In this document: positions 20,936-30,393 of the stretch, piece by piece
How the letters are laid out: each line of letters opens with the position of its first letter
Numbering within the stretch: the first letter of the stretch is position 1
Origin: Alentia gelatinosa
Lineage: Eukaryota > Annelida > Polychaeta > Phyllodocida > Polynoidae
Reading direction: 5' to 3'
Assembly: GCA_950022655.1 (NCBI GenBank)
Contig: OX465584.1
Location: forward strand, 61,816,841-61,880,840
DNA: 64,000 nt
The notes under the pieces: model-generated
Seen by the model: the letters and a program-made list of their open reading frames with translations, nothing else
What the model was told of the DNA's origin: nothing
Databases searched by the model: none
Translations under genes and position numbers: made by a program

Positions 20936-21750
20936 CCTATCTCCTTTATCCCCAGCAATGGTAGAATTACTGTCACATCATAAGCCAGGCCTTCTCATAC
21001 CATATCTATGCGGTGTGGTGTACAGCCACCTTTCTCCTTCATCCCCAGCAGTGGTAAACTTACTGCTATATCAAAGGCCAGTCCTTCTCATACCGTGTCT
21101 ATGTGGTGTGGTGTACAGCCACCTTTCTCCTTCATCCCCAGCAATGGTAGAATTACTATCATATCAAAAGCCAGTCCTTCTCATACCATATCTATGTGGT
21201 GTGGAGTACAGCCACTTTTCTCCTTTACCCCCAGCAGTGGTAGATTTACTGCTATATCAAAGGCCAGTCCTTCTCATACCATGTCTATGTGGTGTGGTGT
21301 GCAGCCACCTTCCTCCTTCATCCCCAGTAGTGGTAGATTTACTACTATATCAAAAAGGCCAGTCCTTCTCATACCATGTCCATGTGGTGTGGTGTACAGC
21401 CACCTTTCTCCTTCATCCCCAGCAGTGGTAGATTAACTGCTATATCAAATACCAGTCCTTCTTGTACTAAGGCTATGTGGTGCGGTGTACAGCCACCTTT
21501 CTCCTTCATCCCCAGCAGTGGGAGATTAACTGATATATCAAAGGCCAATCCTTATCATACCATGTCTATGTGGTGTGGTGTGCAGCCACCTTTCTCCTTC
21601 ATCCCCAGCAGTGGGAGATTAACTGATATATCAAAGGCCAATCCTTATCATACCATGTCTATGTGGTGTGGTGTGCAGCCACCTTTCTCCTTCATCCCCA
21701 GCAGTGGTATATTGAACGCCAGTCTCGAACCATATTTATGTGATGAGGAG
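20930..21750 (+). repeat. 90/93-bp tandem repeat array (about 9 copies)
   Basis: Same unit as at the window start: CAGCCACCTTTCTCCTTCAT, CCCCAGCAGTGG, TATATCAAAGGCCAGTCC, ATACCATGTCTATGTGG. Units are more diverged than at 1-467; the last complete ones (about 21490-21690) are near-identical. Long ORFs are by-products of the period. Confidence 0.94.
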
Positions 21751-22034
21751 TAGAAGAAATCTCATCTTGGTTAATGTATAGGTTTGATATTTCTATCGAA
21801 ATTCATCTCATAGATTCTATCGACGCCTCCGTGGTTTAAAAGCTGTGAGAAAAGGCTGAACCTTGAATAAATCTGGAAGGCTCCTGTAAAGGACTGGAAG
21901 TAAATTAAATATAAACTTTGAGACGTATCACTCCCTAAAGTCGAATGGGAGCAAGCTGTATGTCAATGAATGACTTCAAGTCAATGAATGACTGCAAGAG
22001 AGATTCTAGATACATATTATTATTAAGATATAAA
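21751..22034. other. Stretch without recognised features
   Basis: Nothing recognised except a duplicated CAATGAATGACT near 21965-21990. Confidence 0.3.
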
Positions 22035-22040
22035 AAAAAA

Positions 22041-22117
<77 letters not shown>

Positions 22118-22120
22118 CAT
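22035..22120 (+). repeat. (AT)n microsatellite
   Basis: About 70 bases of alternating AT with rare C interruptions. Confidence 0.97.
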
Positions 22121-22374
22121 TCATAGATACATGCAGCCTAGTGTTGAGCTACTCAAATGATATAGCCCTCCAGTCTTACTAACCTTGTGTTTTGTGATAA
22201 TTAAACATAAAACATTCACTCTCAAGTTAACACCAAGTGAAAAAAACGAAGATGAATCATCGTTATCGTGTCTTCCCAGGTCCTCTTCTCCGTCCCTCTG
22301 CGGCTCCATATATCTGTGTATAAAAAGGTCACCCACCCACACACTGCGCAGGGAATGAGCAACTAACAGTAAGG

Positions 22375-22975
22375 AGTAGCTCGGAGCAGCTCGGAGCGCC
22401 TCGGAGTAGCTCGGAAAAGCTCGGAGTAGCTAAGAGTAGCTCGGAGAAGTTTGAAGTAGCTCAGAGTAACTCGGAGCAGTTCGGAGTAGCTCGGAAGAGC
22501 TAAGAGTAACTAGGAGCGGTTTGGAGTTATCCAGACTTGTTAAGAATCGCTCCGAGTTGTTGGGCATAGGCTTGAGTAGCTCATGGCAGTTCGGAGCGGC
22601 TCAGAACAGCTAGAAGTAGCTCAGAGCGGCTCAGAGCGGCTCGGAGTAGCTCAGATTAGCTCGGAAAGGCTCGGAGTAGCTCAGAGTAGCTCGGAGAAGC
22701 TTGGAGTAGCTCAGAGAAGCTCGGAGCAGCTCGGAGCGCCTCGGAGTAGCTCGGAAAGGCTCGGAGTAGCTCAGAGTAGCTCGGAAAGGCTCGGAGTAGC
22801 TCAGAGTAGCTCGGAGAAGTTTGGAGTAGCTCAGAGTAGCTCGGAGCAGTTCGGAGTAGCTCGGAAGAGCTCAGAGAAGCTATGAGCGGTTTGGAGTTAT
22901 TCAGACTTGTTAAGAATCGCTCCGAGTGGTTTGGCATAGCCTTGAGTAGCTCATAGCAGCTCAGCCACCGATAAA
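22375..22975 (+). repeat. 10-bp minisatellite (AGCTCGGAGT type)
   Basis: About 60 units of TCGGAGTAGC and variants in near-perfect 10-bp register. A ~470-bp block is itself duplicated: TTATCCAGACTTGTTAAG near 22527 recurs near 22897, each followed by AATCGCTCCGAGT. Confidence 0.93.
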
Positions 22976-23370
22976 GGAACAAGTAATAAATCCCAGTATA
23001 TGGGAGTTAAATCGGTGAGCTGGCCTCAGTCTGTGTGTGGCATGGGCATTTCTGCTCACCCAGCGACTAATTAAGGGCCATAATTGGTAGGAACCACGGG
23101 GGGTATTTCTTAAACTCCAATGTCGGCGACAACGGGAAGGAACACGTTCCTTAATTTATCGGTCCCGATTTCGGAACATTGGACTGCAATTTGTCGGTGA
23201 CAAAGGTACATCGCCATGGGGGGGATTTCCAAATCTTAGGCAAATTACTGTAGGGGGGTGTCACATTGGCCGACACATTTTCTAGGCCTCGCCTGAGCGT
23301 ACAATTGTTCTTTTGTCGCCGAGAAAGGAACATTCATGTTCCGAAATCGTACAGTGTGTACATTGGCTTT
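22976..23370. mobile_element. Family G-related MITE
   Basis: Contains CCGATTTCGGAACATT, TTGTCGCCGAGAAAGGAAC and CATGTTCCGAAATCGTAC in opposing orientation. Ends are not sharply defined. Confidence 0.6.
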
Positions 23371-23410
23371 TAGAGAGTGTGAGATCTTATGAGAGGGGGG
23401 GGGGGGGGGG
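23371..23410. mobile_element. Solo family A end plus poly-G
   Basis: AGAGTGTGAGATCTTATGAG+AGG followed by a G run; no other A sequence is adjacent. Confidence 0.7.
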
Positions 23411-23769
23411 TTCACGAGGCCCCCATTGCTTCGTGGATCACACCATCCAGAATAATTATCGTTCTTAGCTCATTCCACCCACACCGGAATGCTGTCACTG
23501 CCGGCTGTGCTCACGGCTGTGCTCACGTTTGTGCTCAGGCTGTGCTCGTGACCTGCCTCCCTGTGGTGTACCGCACGCACTGCCTGGCAGGCTGTCAGTA
23601 ACAGTGGCCTGACCCAATCACAACCCTCCCACCTCCTACTCCTCAACGCAGATCGATTATTGTACCGGCCCTCCTGGGGGCCGTTTGATAAACTACGAAC
23701 GACAAATAAAGTATCTTAGATTTGTCTTTTGGGGATAGTGTTGTATGAAATAATATGCTGTAAGCATCA
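23411..23769. other. Stretch without recognised gene
   Basis: Short GGCTGTGCTCAC repeats near 23510-23550 and a U-like half-site GTTTGATAAACTACGAACG near 23690. No gene recognised. Confidence 0.35.
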
Positions 23770-24100
23770 GATTTATTACTAAATACCTATAGGCGAATGT
23801 CTTGCTTTTACTGACCAGTAGTACAAATTCTGTTCGTCAGTGACGAAAGAATATCCATACGTCCCTCTGTACCGCGTAACCACTCATTCTACTATTTAGT
23901 GAGTAGTAGGATGACATTTAATGATTTCTAGGTATATGATAATAGAGAGACATAGTGAGTGTGAATGATTTCCATCTGTTCCTCGATATTTTGGTCAGAA
24001 ATACTCACCTTGTTTTTCGAACTCAGTGAATATTTCTTACCAAAATACCTCTGAACAGATTCCATTCAGTCACATTAAGTACGCCTCTATATATTATCCC
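23770..24100. mobile_element. Family I fold-back element
   Basis: AGGCGAATGTCTTGC at the left, then GAGAGACATAGTGAGTGTG and CAGATTCCATTCAGTCACA; parallels the 53.2 and 62.1 kb copies in order. Confidence 0.75.
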
Positions 24101-24119
24101 TCTAATACAATGTGTCCAA

Positions 24120-24435
24120 AGAAAACCCATAGGGAGTGTGTATGGACATACCCGGTGCATACGGATATGTTGTATGCTCCGGGTGGGGCATACGGAAAAA
24201 TAGTGCGTATAAAAAAAGTGCATAACTAAAACAAACTGATATCGACATGCCACTTGTCCAGGAAAGGTGGAAAATAAAAACAACGTAGACTGGTTTCAGA
24301 TAAAAGCGGTTGTATGCTCCTCAGAGTGGACTCTATGCAATATCCTCGGATACTACGCTCGGATATTACTGCATGTCAACTCCTCTGAGCATACGGCCAC
24401 TTGTATCTGAAACCAGTCAACATTGTGTATGTATT
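24120..24435. mobile_element. Family T element with ~55-bp hairpin
   Basis: GAGTGTGTATGGACATACCC and ATGCTCCGGGTGGGGCATAC are followed by a hairpin whose arms (ACTGGTTTCAGATAAAAGCG ... TTGTATCTGAAACCAGT) enclose GATATTACTGCATGTCAAC. Related sequence lies at 15.85 kb and, inverted, at 38.2 kb. Confidence 0.7.
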
Positions 24436-24626
24436 GATAATGAGAGTAACCTAAAGGTCTTATAAGCTGTTGTATACAGATATTTTCATTCAAAAAATAT
24501 CATCTCTTTTGTCATACGACATTGAATGGGAAATATTGCCCAGGGTGTAGTTTATTGTTGACGTTATCATATCGACCAGCACCAGAAATGAATGAACTTT
24601 ATTCAACAGCCCCCTAACTGTTGGAG
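24436..24626. other. Stretch without recognised features
   Basis: No feature recognised. Confidence 0.3.
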
Positions 24627-25113
24627 CCGGTGTCCACCTACTACGATAGAAATCTAGATCTACTGATATGGCTCCGATACAATAAAGTAGAAACGTAGAC
24701 AATTCGGAAAGGTCCATACCGCAGAAAAATGTCTAGACAAGCCACTTTGCCATGCATCTTTCATCGCAGAGAAGTGATCAACTGCCCCGATGAGAGGTGA
24801 CCTTCCGACGCGATTTTGATGTTTTTATCGGGAGGTACATCTAAGGCCTGGCGTCCACCTTCTACGATAGAAATTTAGACCTACCGATATGGCACCGATA
24901 CAAAAAGCAAATATTGGAGACGTGTGGGGACGGTGCAAAATCGTAGACCTATGTCTAGACATGCCAATCCACCATGAGGTTCCTATCAGTGTCTAATCGC
25001 AGAAACGTGGTCGACAGTCCCGATATTAGGTGACCTTCTGATGCGATTTTGATTTTTTATCGGGAAGTGCATCGTAGACCATATCGGTGCCATATCGTAG
25101 TAGGTGGACGCCA
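24627..25113. mobile_element. Two adjacent family S MITEs
   Basis: A right-truncated copy (GTGTCCACCTACTACGATAG to about 24845) abuts a fuller copy (GGCGTCCACCTTCTACGATAG to CGTAGTAGGTGGACGCC near 25113). Confidence 0.85.
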
Positions 25114-25498
25114 GGGAGGTGTTTTTTAAACTAAGAACGATAAAAGAATTGATCTTATCGTGGTCTTTGTTGCATTCTCGTTACCTAAAGTGATCCCTCT
25201 TTATAGGGGACAGTTTAACAAGATGATCAGTGAAAATATCTTTCTTCTAATTTTTGAGAAGGTCACAAATTTAACTGTTTTATAGGTCCGATTCTAGGTG
25301 GGTTTGATCCTTTATAACAAAACATCTTCCACTAAGAAAGGAAAAAAAGCAAAAAATATAAATTGCAAAAGATATCATGGGATTACGCAGACCACGTTTA
25401 AAAACGGACTGACACTCCGATCGTGATCACTGTCGTTTGAGGTTAGTCCTAATCGTACTCTTTCAGCCAATATCGTTCTTAGTTTTAAAAACACCCCC
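25114..25498. mobile_element. Family U MITE
   Basis: GTGTTTTTTAAACTAAGAACG is mirrored by CGTTCTTAGTTTTAAAAACAC. It sits between S copies. No ORF. Confidence 0.75.
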
Positions 25499-25529
25499 AG
25501 GTCTTACTAACCTTTGCTAAGCAAGTAGT

Positions 25530-25808
25530 AAGGCCTGGCATCCACCTACTACGCTAGAAATCTAGACTTACCGATACGGCAGCGATACAAAAAGCAAATA
25601 TCAGAGACACACCGGGAAGGTGCAAAGTTGTAGACATATGTCTAGACATGCCAATTCACCACCATTGTATGCAATTTCATTAGTGTCTCATCGCAGAAAC
25701 GTGGTCAACTGCCCTGATATTAGTGATGTTCCGACGCGATTTTGATTTTTTCTCGGGAGGTGCATCGTAGGCCATATCGGAGCCATATCGTAGTAGGTAG
25801 ACGCCGGG
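25530..25808. mobile_element. Family S MITE
   Basis: GGCATCCACCTACTACGCTAG to CGTAGTAGGTAGACGCCGGG, with the usual S interior. Confidence 0.85.
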
Positions 25809-25860
25809 TCTTAGGGGTATCGAAAGCTCAGTGGATGTCAGCCCTAACTCTAACAGTCCT

Positions 25861-26059
25861 GGGGCCTGTTTAATAAATTAGATCATACATAAAGACCCTT
25901 TTCTGTACCTCATACAAGGGTAGTCGTTTAATTATATTCAAGTCTCTTTCTAATACAGTATTAGCCGTCCATAAGGGTGTCCATAAGTGTTGAATAAAGT
26001 CCCTGTGTCTCCTTGGCGTACAGAAAAGGGTATGATCCTAGATTATTCAACGGCTCCCA
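25861..26059. mobile_element. Family C MITE
   Basis: GGGGCCTGTTTAATAAATTAG at the left is mirrored by CCTAGATTATTCAACGGCTCCC; internal AGACCCTTTTCTGTACC mirrors GTACAGAAAAGGGT. Confidence 0.85.
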
Positions 26060-26622
26060 GGTCATAGTTGTGGGATGTACACACTTTGAAATCTACAGAA
26101 CATGGCTTATCCAATATCATCATCTCCAATGGAAGCTAAATAGATGCTTCATCATGAATACTTCAACTGGTTCTTATTCCTGCTGATGGGAACCGACATT
26201 TGTTCATTAAGAATGCGACATTGTCATATTATGATAGAGAAATCCCAAAAGCAATTACGTTTCAAATGTTGCTGTAAAGAATTGAATTGAACACATTTGG
26301 GCTGGATGATATTCTACCCATGAAGAGATCTATTAAATTTGTTAATGCCTATTGGCATACAGAAAATTATTTGCATGTTCTGTCCTAGATTATTAAACGG
26401 CCCCCTCAAGATGCCTAAAAGCATTGCGATGTAGGGCCTGAAGTTTTATGTCACTTAGTATTTCAAATAAAAAATATATGCAAATCTAAATAATAAATTA
26501 TTTATTGATTTTCATGAATTATCACTATATATAGAGGACAATATTATTGTTCTAATGAACTTTCGGTTAGAATATTGTAACCAAAAAAACCCTGAGTTCC
26601 ATTATTATATAAACGGCCTATA
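26060..26622. other. Mostly unrecognised; one C-type end
   Basis: CCTAGATTATTAAACGGCCCCC near 26384-26405 is an isolated C end. The rest is AT-rich with nothing recognised. Confidence 0.4.
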
Positions 26623-27020
26623 CACTGCACGAAAACCACCGTTTTATTCATATATACGCCATCACGGAAGTGCATGTATTCGCTGAATATTGACTTGTTT
26701 TCATTTATATACGCCCAGGCCTTATATATATGACAGATGCGTCTTGGCTGTATTTCACACCCGGCGTATATGAGAGAAAATACCCTCTGCCCCCGCCCCT
26801 TTGTGTTGGTAGAAGTACAGGTGTCCTCAGTAGGAAGCCCTCCCCCCCCCCCTGCCACCTTCTCCCGCCGGCTCTCAGTGAAGTCCTCTTCACTGGATGC
26901 TTATATACACCTACAGATGAGGTGTATACACACGGGGATTAAGACGACCTTGTAGACGCAAAATACCTACTTATATACACCCGGCACATTCATATGTAAA
27001 ATGATGGTTTTCGTGCAGTG
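26623..27020. mobile_element. Family H MITE (long form)
   Basis: Ends CACTGCACGAAAACCACC and TGGTTTTCGTGCAGTG. Repeated TATATACGCC-type motifs and a poly-C patch match the opposite-orientation copy at 39.5 kb. ORFs inside are not conserved with that copy as protein. Confidence 0.9.
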
Positions 27021-27834
27021 ATAGGAACAGCCCTTAGAGATCTTACAGGATTGAGATTTTGATGGTCGGAGAATCAGGCTCAGCTGGAAGTCTCGAGGCC
27101 AGTTAATCTCTCAAACGAGATTCTGTCTAGTTTGGCCTAGGCCTAGGTTAGGCTTTTAACGACTTTCTTTTCTGGAGTGGTGGTGAATTCCACATTGACT
27201 AATCTGCAACACACAACGTGAAGTGAAACTTTAAATAGTTTCATATTTGACCTTATGGTTTCTTCATGTTCGCCAATGGAAAACATCACCAATCAATGTC
27301 TAGACGCTTGGACATGGTATTTTTGTGTTTTAGTCTGAGAAATTAGTAAGATACCGGTTCTACTACCAAAAAGCACCTCTCTAGATAGCGCTGAGAAAGT
27401 TGCCGCTGTACGAGCTGAAGGTATTAGCTGAGGAACTAATTTTTCGTGAAGGATTATTTATCGAATATCCCGAGACAAATGAAGAAAGGTTTAAGCGTAG
27501 TCTTAATTTGAATTCATTTAATTACTTTGAAACTAATGGCTGTTTGTGTCTTGGATTTCAACTTTCTGATGATGTCACCTTTGCTTATGTGCTGTTTAGT
27601 AATTTATGTTATGATATTATCCGATATATTAATGTTATAATATTATCCTATATATTTCTATTCTATATGATGTTTGACCATATAAAGGTTTTATAAGCAT
27701 AGTTCCTGAGTAACATTACAAGAATCACGTTATTCTTTGTAAACTAAAGTCACCATCCTACTTTAACAATAACCTTTAGTAAGGATATAAATCTGCATCT
27801 ATGTGGGTTTTTATTCATATTCATAGTATTTCTT
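27021..27834. other. Unrecognised stretch with a weak ORF
   Basis: An open frame at 27400-27696 lacks an ATG start; its C-terminal half is hydrophobic because of AT-rich codons. No family recognised, so I do not call a gene. Confidence 0.3.
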
Positions 27835-28340
27835 TTTGTTTTGTTAAGTTTTTTGTTTTTTAAGCAGTTTATTGGCACATCTCAAACATACATGGAACTA
27901 ACATTCAATACAACAGAAAATTATCCGTGAACAACATAATAAGGAATTTCATAGCTGCTTGTTTTTTTTGGAGGAGAAGACAATAATAGAATATGGGATA
28001 GTTTTAACGTGGGTAAAAGGAGAAAACCCTTTCGTAATACAGAACCTACACCGAACTCATGAGAGGTTGTGCTAGATATCTTTTCACTGTGGAAGAAACT
28101 TCCCCCAAAGTTTACAGGACAGAACGTTGTTGAACATTATATCTAGATACAACAAAACATCTTCAGGAGTGACAGATCACAATACAGATCACAATTTCAT
28201 GTTACATTTGTTTCTCTTCTCTTTTTGTTTTTTGTTAATATTTCTTTATGGTGACATAGTGCTTACAATCATTCATATCGTTACATACAGTAGGAATATT
28301 GTTCTCAACAAAGGGGCTGAGACCTCAGCCTTTTTATAAG
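27835..28340 (-). mobile_element. Poly(A)-tailed retroelement 3' end (minus strand)
   Basis: A T-rich tract followed by GCAGTTTATTGGCAC reads in minus sense as CAATAAA then an A-rich tail. Limits are approximate. Confidence 0.45.
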
Positions 28341-28490
28341 GCTGGTTTCCATGGTCTAGCCAACATTTGGTGTGATCCGATATGTACATAATTCAATAAA
28401 CATCGTCTCGGAAAACATTACAAAAATATTTGTTTGGTATAGTAAGAACGACAAGAAAAGTAATTCACTTCTATCCACATACACTGCACG
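28341..28490. other. Short unrecognised spacer
   Basis: Nothing recognised. Confidence 0.3.
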
Positions 28491-28491
28491 A

Positions 28492-28670
28492 AAACCACCA
28501 TTTTACATATGAATGCGCCCGGCGTATATAGGTAGCTTTTGCGTATACAAGGTCGTCCTATTTCCCGTGTGTATACGCCTCACCTTTAGGTGTATATAAG
28601 CGTCCATGTTGCGGTCATATATACATCATATATACGGCTGATCCTGTTGTATTTACGCCACTATTCAATA
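28492..28670. mobile_element. Family H MITE (deleted form)
   Basis: Left end CACTGCACGAAAACCACC and GGTCGTCCTATTTCCCG are present; the right terminus is lost. Confidence 0.8.
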
Positions 28671-28892
28671 GTTCCGATCTCTGCCACTTGGGTACAGCAC
28701 TATAGTATATCTCATTTGCCATTAGTCATTAAGTCCTTGGTATATATTTTCATTAAGGATTAATAAATGAAACACTCTGCATGCTTTGTTATGAAATAAA
28801 ATCTTGGCCAATTGAAAAAATGTGTCATTACTTCATCCACCTTCTACTCCACTTCTTAATAATCATACTTCTTTTTATCATATATATATATA
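28671..28892. other. Unrecognised spacer
   Basis: AT-rich with a short TA run near 28880; nothing recognised. Confidence 0.3.
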
Positions 28893-29224
28893 TACACAAT
28901 ATTACCATGATTTCGATCTGAGTGGCCGTATTCTCCGCGTAGTTGACGAGTATTGCGTAGCGTCAACTACAAGAAGAATACGGCCACACAGTTCGAAATT
29001 ATGGTAATGTTGTATTTATTACTCACTTATTTTTAGATGTAAGCAATAAATATGATCCTTAGAAAACTTTTCAATGTAATTAAGAAGTTATGTTTGGGAC
29101 TACTTTCATCTCAAAAATCCGTATCCTCCTAGGAGGGTACGGAGCTCCGTATCCTCCTCAGTAGTGATCTGTAATCTCCATAGGTTTAGTATGCAGACTC
29201 CGTATCAGGTGGGTAATAAAAATA
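28893..29224. mobile_element. Family P double-hairpin element
   Basis: The left hairpin (28893-29016) pairs ATTACCATGATTTCGATCTG with its complement around GTAGTTGACG...CGTCAACTAC. The right part holds CCGTATCCTCCTAGGAGGG+TACGG palindromes and ends CAGGTGGGTAATAAA. An opposite-orientation copy without Ngaro lies at 45.33-45.66 kb. Confidence 0.8.
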
Positions 29225-29430
29225 TATGTACTATTATACACTATAATTATATAATTCCGGCCAGGTCCATGTTACCTAACAACGGTATCCCGGTTCGTTA
29301 CTATAGACTCTCGGGTTGCCATGTACCCGCCGCGTGCGGCTACGTCACCGGGTTCTTTTCCTGGGTCAGTTGCGCCTTTCAACCTGTAGGTATAAGACGT
29401 TTCCTTGTGTTGGGAAATAGTTTTAATTTT
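29225..29430 (+). repeat. Split direct repeat A1 (5' end, likely promoter)
   Basis: 206 bp, identical by eye to A2. It ends four bases before the gag ATG, so it covers the whole 5' untranslated region and must contain the promoter. The frame upstream of gag is open through it but should not be read as protein. Confidence 0.95.
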
Positions 29431-29433
29431 GAA

Positions 29434-30393
29434 ATGGGCAGAAGGAAAGGGTCTGCGGCCCAATCCGCCCAGGGTGGCAACTTAAGGATATCGGGTGGCT
29501 CTACTGCTGTTAATGCTGTTCAGGAGGTTCAGCAGTCACAACAGCCTGTGACAACAGCAGAGACCATCGACCAGACGGGGGCGACACAAGGGACCGGGTC
29601 GGAGACTACAGGGATCGCTGGGAGCCGCCTGGACAAATTGGAGAAGATGCTCGAAACAACTATTCAGAAACTCGTAGATGTCTCTTCAAAAGTGGAAGGA
29701 ATAGGGGGAAAAACGGTATCGGAGACTATCGTCAACGATAAATTCAAGTCTTCAAAGTTAGCTCGTCGCTCTAGGGACATGTTGAAAATGGGTTCCAACA
29801 GACACAGTGACTATTCTGATACAAGCAGCAGTGATACTTCCTCGTCGAGAAGCGCTTCTAGGGATTCCAGGAAAAAGAAAAAAGGTAGAAAAACAATTTT
29901 CGATGCCAAAAACTATCTAAATGAAGGTGACAAATTGGTTACTTACGAAAGACTGATCCTTGTTAATGCCATGATTTTAGAAAAACTTTTAGGCCTTGGA
30001 AAAGATGTGACAGGTTTTGTAAAACATGTAATCCTTATTGCGGAAAAAGCGGATTCTAAGCTTTTCACAGCAGAAGCATTGATAAGATACGACAAAGCTA
30101 TCAAAGAAAAGGCTAAGATTGAGGGTTTGAGGGTTTTTTCGGAGGTTAATCCATCAGAAATTATTAAATTCCTATCGTACGAGGGAACTGTGGCAGCCTC
30201 AGTAACCAAGAAATCCAAACCTAAGACTGAGAGCAAGGGCCTAGACGGGTTTTGTTTTAGTTTTAATAAAACCGCTGGGGGCTGCACTTTTAAAGCGTGC
30301 AAATACAAACACCAATGTAGTACTTGTTCAAGCTATAGTCACGCCGCCTATGATTGCAGTAATGCGAAGGCCAAGCCTATGGCAAGTAAATGA
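29434..30393 (+). CDS. gag: Gag-like nucleocapsid protein of Ngaro element
   Basis: 319 residues from the ATG just after A1 (MGRRKGSAAQ); the open frame continues upstream only through the non-coding repeat. Residues 1-60 are Gln/Thr/Gly-rich; 64-88 look like a short coiled coil; 121-145 are Ser-rich with a basic stretch KKKKGRK at 147-153. The C-terminus has a C-x9-C-x4-C-x3-H cluster (C274, C284, C289, H293) and a canonical CCHC knuckle (C295-x2-C298-x4-H303-x4-C308), as in nucleic-acid-binding Gags of DIRS-order elements. Expected role: packaging the element RNA. It ends in TGA with the polymerase frame continuing in phase. Confidence 0.88.
   Translation: MGRRKGSAAQSAQGGNLRISGGSTAVNAVQEVQQSQQPVTTAETIDQTGATQGTGSETTGIAGSRLDKLEKMLETTIQKLVDVSSKVEGIGGKTVSETIVNDKFKSSKLARRSRDMLKMGSNRHSDYSDTSSSDTSSSRSASRDSRKKKKGRKTIFDAKNYLNEGDKLVTYERLILVNAMILEKLLGLGKDVTGFVKHVILIAEKADSKLFTAEALIRYDKAIKEKAKIEGLRVFSEVNPSEIIKFLSYEGTVAASVTKKSKPKTESKGLDGFCFSFNKTAGGCTFKACKYKHQCSTCSSYSHAAYDCSNAKAKPMASK

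Noticed and set aside
27400..27696. 98-codon ORF as a gene
   Set aside because: No ATG start; hydrophobic tail from AT-rich DNA; no family recognised.
29164..29433. N-terminal extension of Gag through repeat A1
   Set aside because: A1 is duplicated as A2 outside the coding region and ends just before a good ATG; it is leader or promoter sequence.
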